Below are positions 1 through 10,197 of a stretch of DNA of 64,000 nucleotides, piece by piece (within the stretch, counting starts at the first letter, position 1; the number at the start of each line of letters is the position of its first letter). Both the position numbers and the translations under genes were made by a program. Below the pieces are notes generated by a model that searched no databases, had not been told where the DNA came from, and worked only from the letters and a program-made list of their open reading frames with translations. The DNA comes from Erythrobacter sp. (GTDB lineage: Bacteria > Pseudomonadota > Alphaproteobacteria > Sphingomonadales > Sphingomonadaceae). The stretch lies in assembly GCA_029937545.1 (NCBI GenBank), contig JAPYPR010000007.1, positions 62,001-126,000 of the forward strand, written 5' to 3'.

Positions 1-724
1 CGAGCGCGCGATTGTCGCCCTCGCCCTCGCCAGTACCCATCATTGCCTTGCCCATTTCCTGCATCACCGAGCGGACGTCGGCGAAGTCGAGATTGATGAG
101 GCCCGGCATGACCATGAGGTCGGTGATCGAGCGCACGCCCTGCTGCAGCACCTCGTCGGCGAGCATGAAGGCTTCCTTGAAGGTCGTTTCCGCCCTCGCC
201 ACCAGGAACAGGTTCTGGTTGGGGATCACGATCAGCGTATCGACATGCTTCTGAAGCTCGTCGATGCCCGCTTCTGCGGCGCGCATGCGGCGCGTGCCTT
301 CGAACAGGAACGGCTTGGTCACCACGCCGACGGTCAGCACGCCCTTCTTGCGGGCAGCTTCGGCGATGACCGGAGCGGCACCGGTGCCGGTGCCGCCACC
401 CATACCGGCCGCGATGAACACCATGTTGCAACCGTCGAGCGCGTCTTCGATGTCCTCGACCGTCTCTTCGGCGGCAGCCTTGCCCACTTCGGGACGTGCC
501 CCAGCGCCCAGGCCGCCGGTGATATCCGGGCCGAGCTGGATGCGCTTCTCAGCCGGCGATGAGCTGAGCGCCTGCGCGTCGGTGTTACTGACGATGAAGT
601 CGACGCCTTCGATGCCCGCGTCCATCATGTTGGCGATTGCGTTGCCGCCTGCGCCGCCAACGCCGATCACCATGATCTTGGGGCGGAGGTCGTCGCTGGA
701 TGCCGGACCGATATTGATGCTCAT
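1..724 (-). CDS. ftsZ: Cell division GTPase FtsZ (3' part missing)
   Basis: Tubulin-like GTPase that polymerises at mid-cell into the Z ring and recruits the divisome. The 241 residues present cover the GTPase domain: the nucleotide-binding GVGGAGGNA segment at residues 21-29 and the tubulin signature GGGTGTG at 109-115. The C-terminal domain, linker and the peptide that binds FtsA lie beyond the window edge. The ATG at 724 follows a GGGGGA ribosome-binding site and gives the usual MSINIGP start. It is the last gene of the dcw cluster and is set off from ftsA by 135 bases that carry their own control signals. Family assignment is secure. Confidence 0.98.
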   Translation of the reverse strand, partial: MSINIGPASSDDLRPKIMVIGVGGAGGNAIANMMDAGIEGVDFIVSNTDAQALSSSPAEKRIQLGPDITGGLGAGARPEVGKAAAEETVEDIEDALDGCNMVFIAAGMGGGTGTGAAPVIAEAARKKGVLTVGVVTKPFLFEGTRRMRAAEAGIDELQKHVDTLIVIPNQNLFLVARAETTFKEAFMLADEVLQQGVRSITDLMVMPGLINLDFADVRSVMQEMGKAMMGTGEGEGDNRAL

Positions 725-859
725 TGGGTATCCCCCGGAAAGTCGGAATTCTGAAAAATCACTATGTCACATTACGCGCGCAAAGCGAATCGCGCGAAGA
801 CTCCTAGAAGAAGCTTATCCACAAAGGCCTAATGCCCTCTTGTGCATGGGTTTCAACCA
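725..859 (-). promoter_or_regulatory. ftsZ upstream control region: DnaA box and two GANTC sites
   Basis: This gap separates ftsA from ftsZ, whereas most other genes of the cluster touch or overlap. It holds a perfect DnaA-box consensus TTATCCACA at 815-823 and two GANTC motifs (the CcrM methylation target), GAATC at 787-791 and GACTC at 799-803. In Caulobacter, ftsZ is activated by DnaA and by GcrA acting at methylated GANTC sites, so a separate cell-cycle promoter for ftsZ is a reasonable inference. I could not place -35 and -10 elements with confidence. Confidence 0.6.
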
Positions 860-2146
860 TCAGAAATACTCGCGCACCGCCTGTACGACACGGTTCACCA
901 GAGCGAAGCCCGAATAGCGGCTGGTCGACTGGTAGTTCGAGCCGATTGAACGGATGTCCACCGGGTCTTCCGCGGCGTAGAGGCACAGGCCCGCCAGCGT
1001 TGCAAATCCGGGCGTGGCGTGGGCTTCGGGCAGGCCCTGCAGTGCGGGCGGCTTGCCGATCCGCACCGGCTGGCCAAGCGCGCCCTGCATGAAGTCGGCG
1101 ATGCCGTGCAATTCGGCCCCGCCACCTGTCAGGACGACCTGCCCGCCCTGCGAACCACCGAAGCCGAGCGCCTTGAGCGCCTTCGAAATTTCGCCGCTCA
1201 TCACGCCGAGGCGATCGGTCACCGTGCCGACGAGATCCGCGCGCGGGATGCGGTTCTGCTCGTCCGCGCCGCGTGCCAATCTCCCATCGGGCTTGTCACC
1301 CGGGCCATCGACCGGGATCATCTCGCGGTGATCGGTCGGCGTAGCGATCGCCGAGCCGGAGACGCACTTCAGCCGCTCCGCCTGGCTCCGGCGGATGCCG
1401 AGCGAGGATGAGAGCGCATCGGTAATGTCGTTCGAGCCGACCGGAATGGAGCGCAAGCCCAGCAGCATGCCCGCGGCGTGGACGGAGACATTGGTCACCT
1501 GCGCGCCGATCTCCACCAGCGCCACGCCGAGGTCGCGCTCTTCTGCGGAGAGGCAGGCGTAGGCTGTCGCGAGCGGGCTGGCGACGACGCCTTCGACCTC
1601 GAGATGTGCGCCCTGCACCGCCTCGATCAGATTGCGCACCGGTGCGCCTTCGGCGAAAGTCACATGGACATCGACGCCCAGAGCCTCGGCATGGAGGCCC
1701 TTTGGATTGGCGACGCCATGCGCGCCGTCGAGCATGTAATGCGCCGGCTGCGCGTGCAGCACCATGCGCCCGTCGGGATGCAGATGGTCGCGCGCGGCAT
1801 GGAGCAGATGCTCGATATCGTCTTCTTCGATGCGCCGCCCGCCGATCGCGATCTCGACGCTGGAGATGCGGCTCGACAGCCCTGCCCCGGCGCAGCCGAT
1901 CCACACGCTGGAGATCGAAGTATTGGCATTGGCCTCGGCCTTTTCAACCGCGGTGCGGAGCGAGTGGCTCGCGGCGCGCATGTCGGTGACATAGCCCCGC
2001 TTGATGCCCTCGCTGGCGCGGTGGCTGGAGCCGAGCACGACCATTTCGCCGCCCTCGGCCTCGCCCATGATCATGGCCGACACACGGAACGAGCCGACAT
2101 TTACGGCACCATAGACGCGGGTAATGCGCGGCGTCGGGGCGGCCAT
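860..2146 (-). CDS. ftsA: Cell division protein FtsA
   Basis: Actin-like ATPase that anchors FtsZ filaments to the inner membrane and starts recruitment of the later divisome. The product is 428 aa, normal for the family. It opens with an actin-fold segment near residues 10-30 (RVYGAVNVGSFRVSA) and ends in an amphipathic helix, LVNRVVQAVREYF at about 416-428, which is the membrane-targeting element of FtsA. The start at 2146 was chosen because its ATG shares one base with the ftsQ stop (TGATG). The frame stays open further upstream, but that part would overlap ftsQ and has no family similarity. Translational coupling to ftsQ is likely. Confidence 0.97.
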   Translation of the reverse strand: MAAPTPRITRVYGAVNVGSFRVSAMIMGEAEGGEMVVLGSSHRASEGIKRGYVTDMRAASHSLRTAVEKAEANANTSISSVWIGCAGAGLSSRISSVEIAIGGRRIEEDDIEHLLHAARDHLHPDGRMVLHAQPAHYMLDGAHGVANPKGLHAEALGVDVHVTFAEGAPVRNLIEAVQGAHLEVEGVVASPLATAYACLSAEERDLGVALVEIGAQVTNVSVHAAGMLLGLRSIPVGSNDITDALSSSLGIRRSQAERLKCVSGSAIATPTDHREMIPVDGPGDKPDGRLARGADEQNRIPRADLVGTVTDRLGVMSGEISKALKALGFGGSQGGQVVLTGGGAELHGIADFMQGALGQPVRIGKPPALQGLPEAHATPGFATLAGLCLYAAEDPVDIRSIGSNYQSTSRYSGFALVNRVVQAVREYF

Positions 2147-3054
2147 CACTCGGCCCGCCCGTTGCGTGCAAGCTGTGTCGGACACGGGCCGTCCTTGCAG
2201 CGCAGATAGACGCGGTCCGGCACGCGCATGTCCACCGCGATGGGCTTGCCGCCGATCAGCCGGTGCATGCCGTCGAGCTGGGCGAACTTGACCAACGCAG
2301 GCGGGCCCGCATCGCCTTCCGGCAAGGCAAGCAATTGCCCGCTGGTGAAGGTGAGATTCCACCGCCGGTTGCCGACCCATTCGGCGCCTGCAATATGCGG
2401 TTTCAGCGCCGGCGCGGCGTCCAGCAGGCGGGCCAATTCCTCGACCTGCTTCTGCGCACCGGGCCCCTCGATCAGCAGCTTGCCCTTGGCTGCCTCACGC
2501 GCGATCGGCTCCAGTTCGTTGCCCTGCCCGTCGACCAGCATCAGCCGGTCGGGTTTGCGCAGCACGGCGTGCGGCTCGCGCTCGACGATGTCGATCTTCA
2601 GCGTGTCCGGCAGCTGGCGCGAGACCCGCGCATCGGCGACCCAGGGCAACTCCAGCAAGCTGTCGCGCACGTCGCCGAGTTCGACCAGCGGCATCGGCCG
2701 GTCGCGCTGGGCGAGCACGCGTTCGTAAACCAACTGCTCGTTCATCCGCTCGACGCCGGAGACGCGCACCTTGCTGACCTCGAAGCCGGAGCGCGAGGCC
2801 GATTTCGCGAGTTCGTCGCGGGCCATTTCCGGCACGCCCGCATAGCTGGCGACCGTCCACGCAATGGCGAGCCCGGCGACGATGATCGAAGTCAGGAAGA
2901 ACTTGTGCCACTGCTCCTCGGTGAAAGGCAGCGCGGCCATGATGCGGTCGAGAATGCCGCTGGTATGCTTGCGCGCGGCGCGAGCCTTCTGGCTGCGGTT
3001 GCGCGCAGCTGCAGAGCGCCGGACGCCTTGGGGCTTGCGGCTAACCCTGGCCAT
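2146..3054 (-). CDS. ftsQ: Cell division protein FtsQ
   Basis: Bitopic inner-membrane divisome protein that joins FtsB and FtsL and contributes to regulation of septal wall synthesis. The 302-aa product has a basic cytoplasmic tail (about 1-50, rich in Arg and Lys), one membrane span at about 51-72, then a periplasmic POTRA domain beginning near FEVSKVRVSGV, followed by the beta domain. The ATG at 3054 gives MARVSRKPQG; an earlier in-frame ATG at 3090 would lie deeper inside ddl. The first 14 bases overlap the end of ddl, and the stop overlaps the ftsA start by one base. Confidence 0.95.
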   Translation of the reverse strand: MARVSRKPQGVRRSAAARNRSQKARAARKHTSGILDRIMAALPFTEEQWHKFFLTSIIVAGLAIAWTVASYAGVPEMARDELAKSASRSGFEVSKVRVSGVERMNEQLVYERVLAQRDRPMPLVELGDVRDSLLELPWVADARVSRQLPDTLKIDIVEREPHAVLRKPDRLMLVDGQGNELEPIAREAAKGKLLIEGPGAQKQVEELARLLDAAPALKPHIAGAEWVGNRRWNLTFTSGQLLALPEGDAGPPALVKFAQLDGMHRLIGGKPIAVDMRVPDRVYLRCKDGPCPTQLARNGRAE

Positions 3055-4036
3055 CGCCCCCGCCCTTACCTGCATGGCCCTTACCAGCATGGTCGCGCAA
3101 TGCCGCTGCGATTACGGTTTCGACCAGTTCTCCATACTCCATGCCGACATGCTTGGCTTGCTCAGGTACAAGGCTGAGCGTGGTCATGCCGGGCTGGGTG
3201 TTGGTCTCGAGGATGAACAGGCCATCCTCGCCCTGTTCCTCGTCCCAGCGGAAGTCGGTGCGGCTGGTGCCCCGGCAGCCGAGCACCTGGTGCGCTTTCA
3301 GCGCATATTCACGGCACAGGCGCTCAATACTTTCGGGGATGTCTGCCGGGCAGATATGATCGGTCATCCCGTCGGTATATTTGGCATCGAAATCGTAAAA
3401 GCCGCTTTTGGGCTTCAGTTCGGTCACCGCGAGCGCGCGCGGCCCGTCCGCGAAATCGACGACCGCCGTCGTCATCTCACGGCCCTTGATAAAGGGTTCG
3501 GCAAGCAGTTCGGAAAAATCCTGCCACGGCCCCTTGGCATCGCGCGCGATGGGATTGCCGTAGTCGCTCTCGTCGGTGACGATCGCCACGCCCACACTGC
3601 TGCCCTCGTTGACGGGTTTGAGCACATAGGGCCGCGGCAGCGGGTCGCGTTCGTGCAAGTCGGCACTCTTGACGATCCGCCCGCCGGGCATGGGGATACC
3701 GTACGGCACCAGCGCCTGCTTGGTCAGCTGCTTGTCGATCGCGACCACCGAGGTCGCGAGGCCCGAATGTGTATAAGGTACGCCCATCAGGTCGAGCATG
3801 CCCTGCACCGTGCCATCCTCGCCGGGCACGCCGTGAAGCGCGTTGAACACGACATCGGGCGCGACCTCGGCGATGCGCGCGGCGACCTGCCGGTCCATGT
3901 CGATGCGCGTCACGCGATGCCCGCGCTCTTCCAGCGCCTTGGCAACGCCTTCGCCCGACATGAGGCTGACGGGCCGCTCGTTCGCCCAGCCACCCATGAG
4001 GACGGCGATGTGCAGGTCTTTGGGAAGGTCGGCCAT
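3041..4036 (-). CDS. ddl: D-alanine--D-alanine ligase
   Basis: Cytoplasmic ATP-grasp enzyme that joins two D-alanines to make the dipeptide MurF adds to the wall precursor. The 331-aa product starts MADLPKDLHIAVLMGG and shows the family blocks: HGVPGEDGTVQG, the lysine-containing YVLKPVNEGSSVGV strand and loop, and the metal-binding LETNTQPGMT close to the C terminus (often EVNTLPGMT in relatives). The C-terminal tail is rich in Gly and Lys. It lies 8 bases after murB, and ftsQ begins inside its last codons. Confidence 0.97.
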   Translation of the reverse strand: MADLPKDLHIAVLMGGWANERPVSLMSGEGVAKALEERGHRVTRIDMDRQVAARIAEVAPDVVFNALHGVPGEDGTVQGMLDLMGVPYTHSGLATSVVAIDKQLTKQALVPYGIPMPGGRIVKSADLHERDPLPRPYVLKPVNEGSSVGVAIVTDESDYGNPIARDAKGPWQDFSELLAEPFIKGREMTTAVVDFADGPRALAVTELKPKSGFYDFDAKYTDGMTDHICPADIPESIERLCREYALKAHQVLGCRGTSRTDFRWDEEQGEDGLFILETNTQPGMTTLSLVPEQAKHVGMEYGELVETVIAAALRDHAGKGHAGKGGGDGQG

Positions 4037-4044
4037 GTCAGTTC

Positions 4045-5016
4045 CTAAGGCCGCCCCACACGCTGGATTTCCCATTCGAGTTCGACGCCCGAATGCTCGT
4101 AGACGCGGCGTTTCACTTCCTCGCCGAGACCTTCGATGTCGGCGCTGGTCGCGTCGTCGACGTTGATGAGGAAGTTGGTGTGTTTCTCGCTCACCTGCGC
4201 GCCGCCCATCTGCAGACCGCGGCAGCCCGCCGCATCGACCAGTTCCCAGGCCTTGCGACCGGGCGGGTTCTTGAAAGTCGAGCCGCCGGTCTTGGTGCGG
4301 AGCGGCTGCGAGTTCTCGCGCGCTTCGGCGATCTCGTCCATCTTCGCGCCGATGGCTTCGGGGTCGCCCGGCTCGCCCTGGAAGCGCGCTGCGACCACCA
4401 CCGCGCCGTCCGGCAAGGCCGAATGGCGATAGGTGTATCGCAGGTCCGCCTTGGGCAGCGTCACCATATTGCCGCCCGGCAGGATGACGTCGCAGTCGAT
4501 CAACACATCGCTGACCTCGCGCCCGTAAGCGCCGCCGTTCATGCGCACGAAGCCGCCGACCGTGCCGGGAATGCCGCGCATGAATTCGAGGCCAGCGATC
4601 CCCGCATCGCGCGCCGTCGAGGCGACAAGGATACCGTGCGACCCTGCCCCGCAAGCGACCACATGGTCGTCATGCGTTTCGATATCCGCGAAGGGCTTGC
4701 CGAGCTTGATTACCACGCCCGGCACGCCGCCGTCGCGCACGATCAGATTGGAGCCGAGCCCGAGCGCCATCACCGGCAGCTTGCCCCCGAGCCGTTCGAG
4801 GAAGACGCGTAGATCGTCGAGGTCCTCCGGCTCGAACAGCCAGTCGGCATGGCCGCCGCTCTTGAACCAGACCAGCTTGGCGAGCGGCGCATCGTGGGTG
4901 AGCTTGCCGCGCAAGTCGTCGATCGCCACGGGCGCGGCGACGCCGCCATCGACCTCGCAATCGGGGGCCGTGCCGCTGTCCCAGTTCCACACGTCGTCAG
5001 GTTGGTCCATCATCAT
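4045..5016 (-). CDS. murB: UDP-N-acetylenolpyruvoylglucosamine reductase
   Basis: FAD enzyme that uses NADPH to reduce the enolpyruvyl group, giving UDP-MurNAc. The 323-aa product carries the FAD-binding ALGLGSNLIVRDGG motif, the GIPGTVGG loop, the proton-donating serine in GGSTFKNPPG, and the glutamate of the C-terminal SEKHTNFLIN block. The size and the missing insertion fit a type II MurB as seen in alphaproteobacteria. Three ATG codons lie in a row at 5016, 5013 and 5010, so the exact first residue is uncertain by two. It follows the murC stop after 3 bases. Confidence 0.96.
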   Translation of the reverse strand: MMMDQPDDVWNWDSGTAPDCEVDGGVAAPVAIDDLRGKLTHDAPLAKLVWFKSGGHADWLFEPEDLDDLRVFLERLGGKLPVMALGLGSNLIVRDGGVPGVVIKLGKPFADIETHDDHVVACGAGSHGILVASTARDAGIAGLEFMRGIPGTVGGFVRMNGGAYGREVSDVLIDCDVILPGGNMVTLPKADLRYTYRHSALPDGAVVVAARFQGEPGDPEAIGAKMDEIAEARENSQPLRTKTGGSTFKNPPGRKAWELVDAAGCRGLQMGGAQVSEKHTNFLINVDDATSADIEGLGEEVKRRVYEHSGVELEWEIQRVGRP

Positions 5017-5019
5017 CGC

Positions 5020-6438
5020 TCAGCTCGCCAGCGCGATCCGGTTTTGCAGGCCGGCAGCCCAACGGGTGATGTCGCCTGCGCCGAGACAGACCACAAAATC
5101 GCCTTCCTGCAATTCGGCTGCGAGCATTTCGGCAAGGTCCTGCTCGTCCTCGATCGTCGCGACAGCGCGGTGTCCGCGTGCCTTGAGGCCGTCGACCAGC
5201 GCCTGCGCATCGACGCCGGGAATCGGGTCCTCGCCCGCCGCGTAAACGGGCGTGACATAGACGAGATCTGCTTCGTTGAAGCAGGTCTGGAATTCGTCCA
5301 TCAGATCGTTGAGGCGCGTGTATCGATGCGGCTGCACCACGGCGATGACACGCCCCCGCCCCGCACTTTCGCGGGCCGCGCCGAGCACCGCCTTGATCTC
5401 GACCGGGTGGTGGCCATAGTCGTCGATGATCGTCGCGACGCCGCCACCCGTCGGGACTTCGCCGACCTTCGTGAAGCGGCGCCGGACGCCGCCGAACTGG
5501 CTGAACCCGTTGCGGATCACTTCGTCCGGGCAACCCATCTCGATCGAGACGGCAATCGCGGCGAGCGCGTTCTGGACGTTGTGGCGGCCGGGCATCGGCA
5601 GGCGCACGCCCTCGATCCGGCGATCCTCCTGCCCGCGTCGGCGCACGATTACATCGAAGCAATTGCCGCCCGCGTCGGGCCGCACGTTCACGCCGCAAAT
5701 GTCGGCCTGCAGGTTGAAGCCATAGGTCAAAACGTTGCGATCGCGCACCTTGGCGATCACCGCCTGCACCTCGGGATGGTCGATGCACAGCACGGCCGCT
5801 CCATAGAAGGGGACGTTGTGGATGAACTCCACGAAGGCGTCCTTCACCCCCTCGAAATCGCCGTAATGGTCGAGATGTTCGGGATCGATATTCGTGACCA
5901 CCGCAATGGTGCCGTCGAGCCGCAGGAAGCTGCCGTCGCTCTCGTCGGCTTCGACCACCATCCAGTCGCTATCGCCGAGCCGCGCGTTGGAGCCGTATTG
6001 CTCGATGATGCCGCCATTGATCACGGTCGGGTCGATCTTGCCCGCGTCGAGCAGGGCGGCGATCATGCTGGTCGTAGTCGTCTTGCCATGGGTTCCGGCG
6101 ACCGCAACGGTCGATTTGAGGCGCATGAGCTCGGCCAGCATCTCCGCGCGGCGAACCACGGGAATGCGGTTTTCCAGCGCAAAGGCGACTTCGGGGTTGG
6201 TCCGTTTCACGGCGGTGGAAGTCACCACCACTGCCGCGCCTTCGACATTCTCCGGCGCGTGGCCGATCGACACCGTCACGCCGCGGCTGCGCAGGCGCTC
6301 GATCACCGGGCTTTCCTTGATGTCGGAGCCCTGCACGCTGTAGCCGAGATTGCTCATCACCTCGGCGATGCCGGACATGCCGATCCCGCCGATGCCGACG
6401 AAATGGATGGTCCCGATATCGGTCGGTACGCCCCTCAC
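5020..6438 (-). CDS. murC: UDP-N-acetylmuramate--L-alanine ligase
   Basis: First of the four ATP-dependent Mur ligases in the cytoplasm; it adds L-alanine to UDP-MurNAc. The 472-aa product begins with the UDP-binding Rossmann loop [16 protein letters not shown], then the P-loop GTHGKTTTT, the central ADESDGSF and [10 protein letters not shown] motifs, and the [10 protein letters not shown] block. The start is a GTG at 6438 that overlaps the murG stop as GTGA, so translation is probably coupled. The frame is open further upstream but encodes nothing recognisable there. Confidence 0.97.
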   Translation of the reverse strand: MRGVPTDIGTIHFVGIGGIGMSGIAEVMSNLGYSVQGSDIKESPVIERLRSRGVTVSIGHAPENVEGAAVVVTSTAVKRTNPEVAFALENRIPVVRRAEMLAELMRLKSTVAVAGTHGKTTTTSMIAALLDAGKIDPTVINGGIIEQYGSNARLGDSDWMVVEADESDGSFLRLDGTIAVVTNIDPEHLDHYGDFEGVKDAFVEFIHNVPFYGAAVLCIDHPEVQAVIAKVRDRNVLTYGFNLQADICGVNVRPDAGGNCFDVIVRRRGQEDRRIEGVRLPMPGRHNVQNALAAIAVSIEMGCPDEVIRNGFSQFGGVRRRFTKVGEVPTGGGVATIIDDYGHHPVEIKAVLGAARESAGRGRVIAVVQPHRYTRLNDLMDEFQTCFNEADLVYVTPVYAAGEDPIPGVDAQALVDGLKARGHRAVATIEDEQDLAEMLAAELQEGDFVVCLGAGDITRWAAGLQNRIALAS

Positions 6439-7631
6439 TCGGCCGCCTCCTTCGCAGCACCTTGGCCGGCAGGCGTACCCTGGGTTGCGCCGCGCGCATT
6501 GTTTCCGCCGACGCGGATGACGTCCATCATGTCGGCCCCGCCGGAGCTCTCGACGAGGTCGGCGAGATCCTCGACTGCTTTGGGCCGTCCGCAGTTCCAT
6601 GCGGCATGGGCGGCTCTGTTCAAACCTTGCGGATTTTCGGCGAGTGCCTTGAGCTGCTTGGCGAGTTCCTTGCCGGAGAAACGCTCCTGCCGGATCATCC
6701 GCGCGCCGCCGGCCTTGGCCATTTCGCGCGTATTCGATGCCTGATGGTCGTCGGTCGCGATCGGCAGCGGAATGAGGATTGCCGGGCGGCCCACCGCGGT
6801 CAGTTCGGCAATGGTCGAGGCGCCTGCGCGGCCGATAAACAGATGCGCATCGGCGAGCCGCGTGGCCATGTCCTCGAAATAGGTCGCGAGTTCGGCAGGA
6901 ATTTCGTGATTGCGATAGCGCTCGCGGACGGCGTCCAAGTCCTCGGGGCGACATTGCTGCGTCACCTGCAAGCGCTGGCGCAGCGCGGGCGGCAGCATGG
7001 CGAGCCCGTCGGGCACGACTTCGGACAGCACGCGGGCGCCTTGGCTGCCGCCGGTCACGAGCACGCGCAGCAGGCCGTCCTCGGTGAACTCGGGAAACGG
7101 CTCTTCGCGTAGCGAAAGCACGCCCGCGCGTACAGGATTGCCGACGAGGTGGACTTTGTCCGAGTGCTTGTCCGCCAGCCGTCCGACATCGGGATAGGCC
7201 GTGGCGATCGCTTGCACGCGGCCTGCCAACAGGCGATTGACGCGGCCGAGCACGGCGTTCTGTTCATGCAGGACGGTCGGGATATCGGCGGAGGTCGAGG
7301 CGAGAACCGCAGGGGCGGAGGGATAGCCGCCGAAGCCGATCACCGCGCTTGGTTCGAAACTCTCGTACAACCGCAGCGCCATCCGCCGGCCCTCGAGCAG
7401 CGCCTTCGCGCCCTTGATCCACTGCAGCGGGTTCTTGCCGAAGCGGCCTGCGGGAATGACATGCGCGGGCATGAAGTCAGGCTTGCCGGGGATCTCCGCC
7501 CCGCGCTCGTCGGTGATCAACGCGACGTGATGCCCGCGGCGGTCGAGCTCGGTCGCCAGCGCGAAGGCCGGCAGCAGGTGCCCGCCGGTGCCCCCGGCGG
7601 CGAGGACATAGTGGCGGCTGGAGCGAGTCAT
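6435..7631 (-). CDS. murG: UDP-GlcNAc:lipid I GlcNAc transferase MurG
   Basis: Peripheral inner-membrane GT28 glycosyltransferase that turns lipid I into lipid II. The 398-aa product has the N-terminal [10 protein letters not shown] loop, the VTGGSQGAR linker motif and the UDP-GlcNAc site around [19 protein letters not shown]. It is some 40 residues longer than the E. coli enzyme because of a Gly/Ala-rich C-terminal tail of unknown role. The ATG at 7631 overlaps the ftsW stop (ATGA), which fixes the start. Confidence 0.97.
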   Translation of the reverse strand: MTRSSRHYVLAAGGTGGHLLPAFALATELDRRGHHVALITDERGAEIPGKPDFMPAHVIPAGRFGKNPLQWIKGAKALLEGRRMALRLYESFEPSAVIGFGGYPSAPAVLASTSADIPTVLHEQNAVLGRVNRLLAGRVQAIATAYPDVGRLADKHSDKVHLVGNPVRAGVLSLREEPFPEFTEDGLLRVLVTGGSQGARVLSEVVPDGLAMLPPALRQRLQVTQQCRPEDLDAVRERYRNHEIPAELATYFEDMATRLADAHLFIGRAGASTIAELTAVGRPAILIPLPIATDDHQASNTREMAKAGGARMIRQERFSGKELAKQLKALAENPQGLNRAAHAAWNCGRPKAVEDLADLVESSGGADMMDVIRVGGNNARGATQGTPAGQGAAKEAAE

Positions 7632-8896
7632 GGCTGGATCTCGCGTACGGGGCGAGCGGAAGGGGAATTCATCGCGTCCGCCTGCCCTATTCCCATCCAC
7701 TCGCCAAGCCCCTTGGTCCGGCTTTTCAGGAATGGATTTCGCCGGGTAACCGCAAGCAGCAGGCCAACGGTCAGGCCGATGGCGATGGTCGAGGAACCGC
7801 CATAGCTGACCAGCGGCAACGTCATGCCCTTGGAAGGGAACAGCTGGAGGTTCACCAGCATGTTGATGAAGGCCTGCCCGCCGAGCAGCGAGACCAGCCC
7901 CGCCCCGGCTAGCAGCGCGAACAGATCCTCCTCGTCCACCAGCCGCATCAGCACGCGCATTACAATCGCGAGGTAGAGAACTACAATCACCGCACAGGCG
8001 AGCAGGCCGAATTCCTCGCCGATCACGCTGAAGATATAGTCGGTATGCGCTTCGGGCAGGCTCATCTTGCGAATGCCGAGCCCATAGCCGGCACCAGTCC
8101 AGCCACCGGCCAGCAGCGTGCGACTGGCAAGGTCCACCTGGTCGTAAGCCGTGCCACCGCCGAGGAAACTGTCGATGCGGTGGCGGGCGTTGTCGTAGAG
8201 GAAATAGGCTGCGGTAATCCCTGCGATCCCGCCGCCGATGACGAAACCGATGCGCTTGGCATCGACGCCGGACAGCACCACCATCACGAACCACACGCCG
8301 GCGAACAGGATCGTGCCGCCGAGGTTCGGCTGCATCATCATCAGCGCCGCGATCAGCCCCAAAATGCCGGTCGCGATGCCGAGCACCGGGAGGTTCGGAT
8401 CGCGCAACCGCCAGGCGAAGATCCACGCCATGGCGATGGCGAAACCGGGCTTGAGGAATTCGGACGGCTGGAACTGCATGCCGATCCTGATCCAGCGTTT
8501 CGCGCCGTTTATCTCGACCCCGATCAGCGGCGTCAGGAACAGGAAGAACAGCATCGTCGCCGCAATGACGATGCCGAGCCGCCGCGCATTGTCGCGGGTC
8601 AGCATCGACACGCCGAGCATGGTCGAGATGCCGAGCACCTGCCAGGCGATATGGCGGTAGAAGAAGTACAGCGGATCGATCGTCTCGCTGTTGGTAGACA
8701 GGCGATTGGCCGTGGCGGGGCTGGCGGCGGCGACGGCGATGGTGCCGAAGCTCATCAGCAGCAGGATCAGGAACAGCAGCACGCGGTCGATCTCGCGCCA
8801 CCATATCTTGAGTTCCGACCAGCGCGAAAGGCGGCCCTTGGGCATATGCGCGGGCTGGCGCTTGCCGGGGACATAGGGTTGCATGGTGGTGCTCAT
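7628..8896 (-). CDS. ftsW: Septal SEDS glycosyltransferase FtsW
   Basis: Polytopic inner-membrane SEDS protein that polymerises glycan strands from lipid II at the septum, partnered by FtsI. The 422-aa product has about ten membrane spans after a basic tail. It contains the family signatures INGAKRWI, the periplasmic stretch LPEAHTDYIFSVIGEEFG, and VSYGGSS near the C terminus. The ATG at 8896 (MSTTMQPY) overlaps the murD stop as ATGA. It sits between murD and murG, the standard position. Confidence 0.97.
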   Translation of the reverse strand: MSTTMQPYVPGKRQPAHMPKGRLSRWSELKIWWREIDRVLLFLILLLMSFGTIAVAAASPATANRLSTNSETIDPLYFFYRHIAWQVLGISTMLGVSMLTRDNARRLGIVIAATMLFFLFLTPLIGVEINGAKRWIRIGMQFQPSEFLKPGFAIAMAWIFAWRLRDPNLPVLGIATGILGLIAALMMMQPNLGGTILFAGVWFVMVVLSGVDAKRIGFVIGGGIAGITAAYFLYDNARHRIDSFLGGGTAYDQVDLASRTLLAGGWTGAGYGLGIRKMSLPEAHTDYIFSVIGEEFGLLACAVIVVLYLAIVMRVLMRLVDEEDLFALLAGAGLVSLLGGQAFINMLVNLQLFPSKGMTLPLVSYGGSSTIAIGLTVGLLLAVTRRNPFLKSRTKGLGEWMGIGQADAMNSPSARPVREIQP

Positions 8897-10197
8897 TTCA
8901 GGGCCTCCACCAGCTCGCGGAAATGCTCGCCGCGCGCTTCGAAATCGCGATACTGGTCGAAGCTGGCACAGGCGGGAGAGAGGAGGACGGTATCGCCGCT
9001 CACGGCGCGACTTGCGGCGCGAGTCACAGCGCGGTCGAGCGTTTCGCACGGTGTGACCGGCACGCGGTCTTCCAGCAGCGCAGCAAAATCTGGCCCGGCC
9101 GTACCGATGGTGTAGGCGGCTTTAACACGGCCCAGCTCGGCCTCGCATTCGCCCAGCCCCGGCTCCTTGGCGAGCCCGCCAAGGATCCAGTGGATGTTGT
9201 CGAACGCGGCGAGCGCAGGCGCGGAAGCGGCGGTGTTGGTGCCCTTGCTATCGTTGACATAGGCGACGCCGGAGATTTCGGCGACCCGCTCCATGCGGTG
9301 CGGGAGGCCCCCAAAGTTCGAGAACGCCTGCAAGATTGCGCGATCACTAATGCCGAGCAGCTCGCATACAAGCATTGCCTTACTCGCATTCTCAGTATTG
9401 TGAGGCCCGGAAAGCGAATTCGGCAGATGCTCGGAAATCGACCGGGGGTCGGGTTCGGAAAACCCGGAGCGTGCTCTGTTCTGGATCGCTCCATCTTCGA
9501 ACAGATCAGTGATGCGGGAATGGACCTCTGTGTTTCCACCGATGACCGACGCACTTTCGTCGGTCTGCATGTCGAAAAGCCGAGCTTTGGAATGCAGGTA
9601 CGCTTCGAAGCTGCCATCATACCGATCGAGGTGATCCGGCGTGATATTCAGCAGCACCGCCACGTCGCAATCGAGCGAATAGGTCAGGTCGATCTGGTAG
9701 CTCGACAGCTCCAGCACATAGACCCCGCCCTCTGGCAAAGGCTCCTGCTCCAAGATCGGCAGGCCGATGTTGCCGCCCATCGTGGTCGGCACGCCTGCGG
9801 TCTTTAGGATGTGGTGGACCAGCGCGGTGGTGGTCGACTTGCCGTTGGTGCCGGTGATGCCGACAACCTTGTGCGGCGGCAGTTCCAGCCTCGCCTGCGC
9901 GAAGAGTTCGATATCGCCGATCACCGGCACGCCGAAGCTGTCGGCATGCGGCTTGATCGGGTGGGTGTTGAGCGGGACGCCGGGGCTGACGACCACGCCT
10001 GCGAAGCCGGACAAATCAGCCTCGACCGGATCGGCCAGTTCGACGCGATCCGCGAACTCGGCGCGCGCTTCCTCGCGGCTGTCCCATGCGAGCACTTCGG
10101 CCCCGCTCGCCAGCAGCGCCTCGACCGTCGCCCGGCCGGACCGCGCGAGGCCGAGCACCGCGTAGCGTTTGTCCTTCCAGGCGGTCGACGTGATCAT
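8893..10197 (-). CDS. murD: UDP-N-acetylmuramoyl-L-alanine--D-glutamate ligase
   Basis: Second Mur ligase; adds D-glutamate to UDP-MurNAc-L-Ala. The 434-aa product has an N-terminal Rossmann segment ([17 protein letters not shown]), the P-loop [12 protein letters not shown], and the substrate loops around [10 protein letters not shown] and the YVNDSKGTN motif typical of MurD. The ATG at 10197 overlaps the mraY stop (ATGA). The C-terminal domain carries the [11 protein letters not shown] block that is diagnostic for MurD. Confidence 0.97.
   Translation of the reverse strand: MITSTAWKDKRYAVLGLARSGRATVEALLASGAEVLAWDSREEARAEFADRVELADPVEADLSGFAGVVVSPGVPLNTHPIKPHADSFGVPVIGDIELFAQARLELPPHKVVGITGTNGKSTTTALVHHILKTAGVPTTMGGNIGLPILEQEPLPEGGVYVLELSSYQIDLTYSLDCDVAVLLNITPDHLDRYDGSFEAYLHSKARLFDMQTDESASVIGGNTEVHSRITDLFEDGAIQNRARSGFSEPDPRSISEHLPNSLSGPHNTENASKAMLVCELLGISDRAILQAFSNFGGLPHRMERVAEISGVAYVNDSKGTNTAASAPALAAFDNIHWILGGLAKEPGLGECEAELGRVKAAYTIGTAGPDFAALLEDRVPVTPCETLDRAVTRAASRAVSGDTVLLSPACASFDQYRDFEARGEHFRELVEALK

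Noticed and set aside
4849-6744. Open frame of 631 codons on the plus strand opposite murC
   Set aside because: Antisense shadow of murC and murG; no ribosome site or motif.
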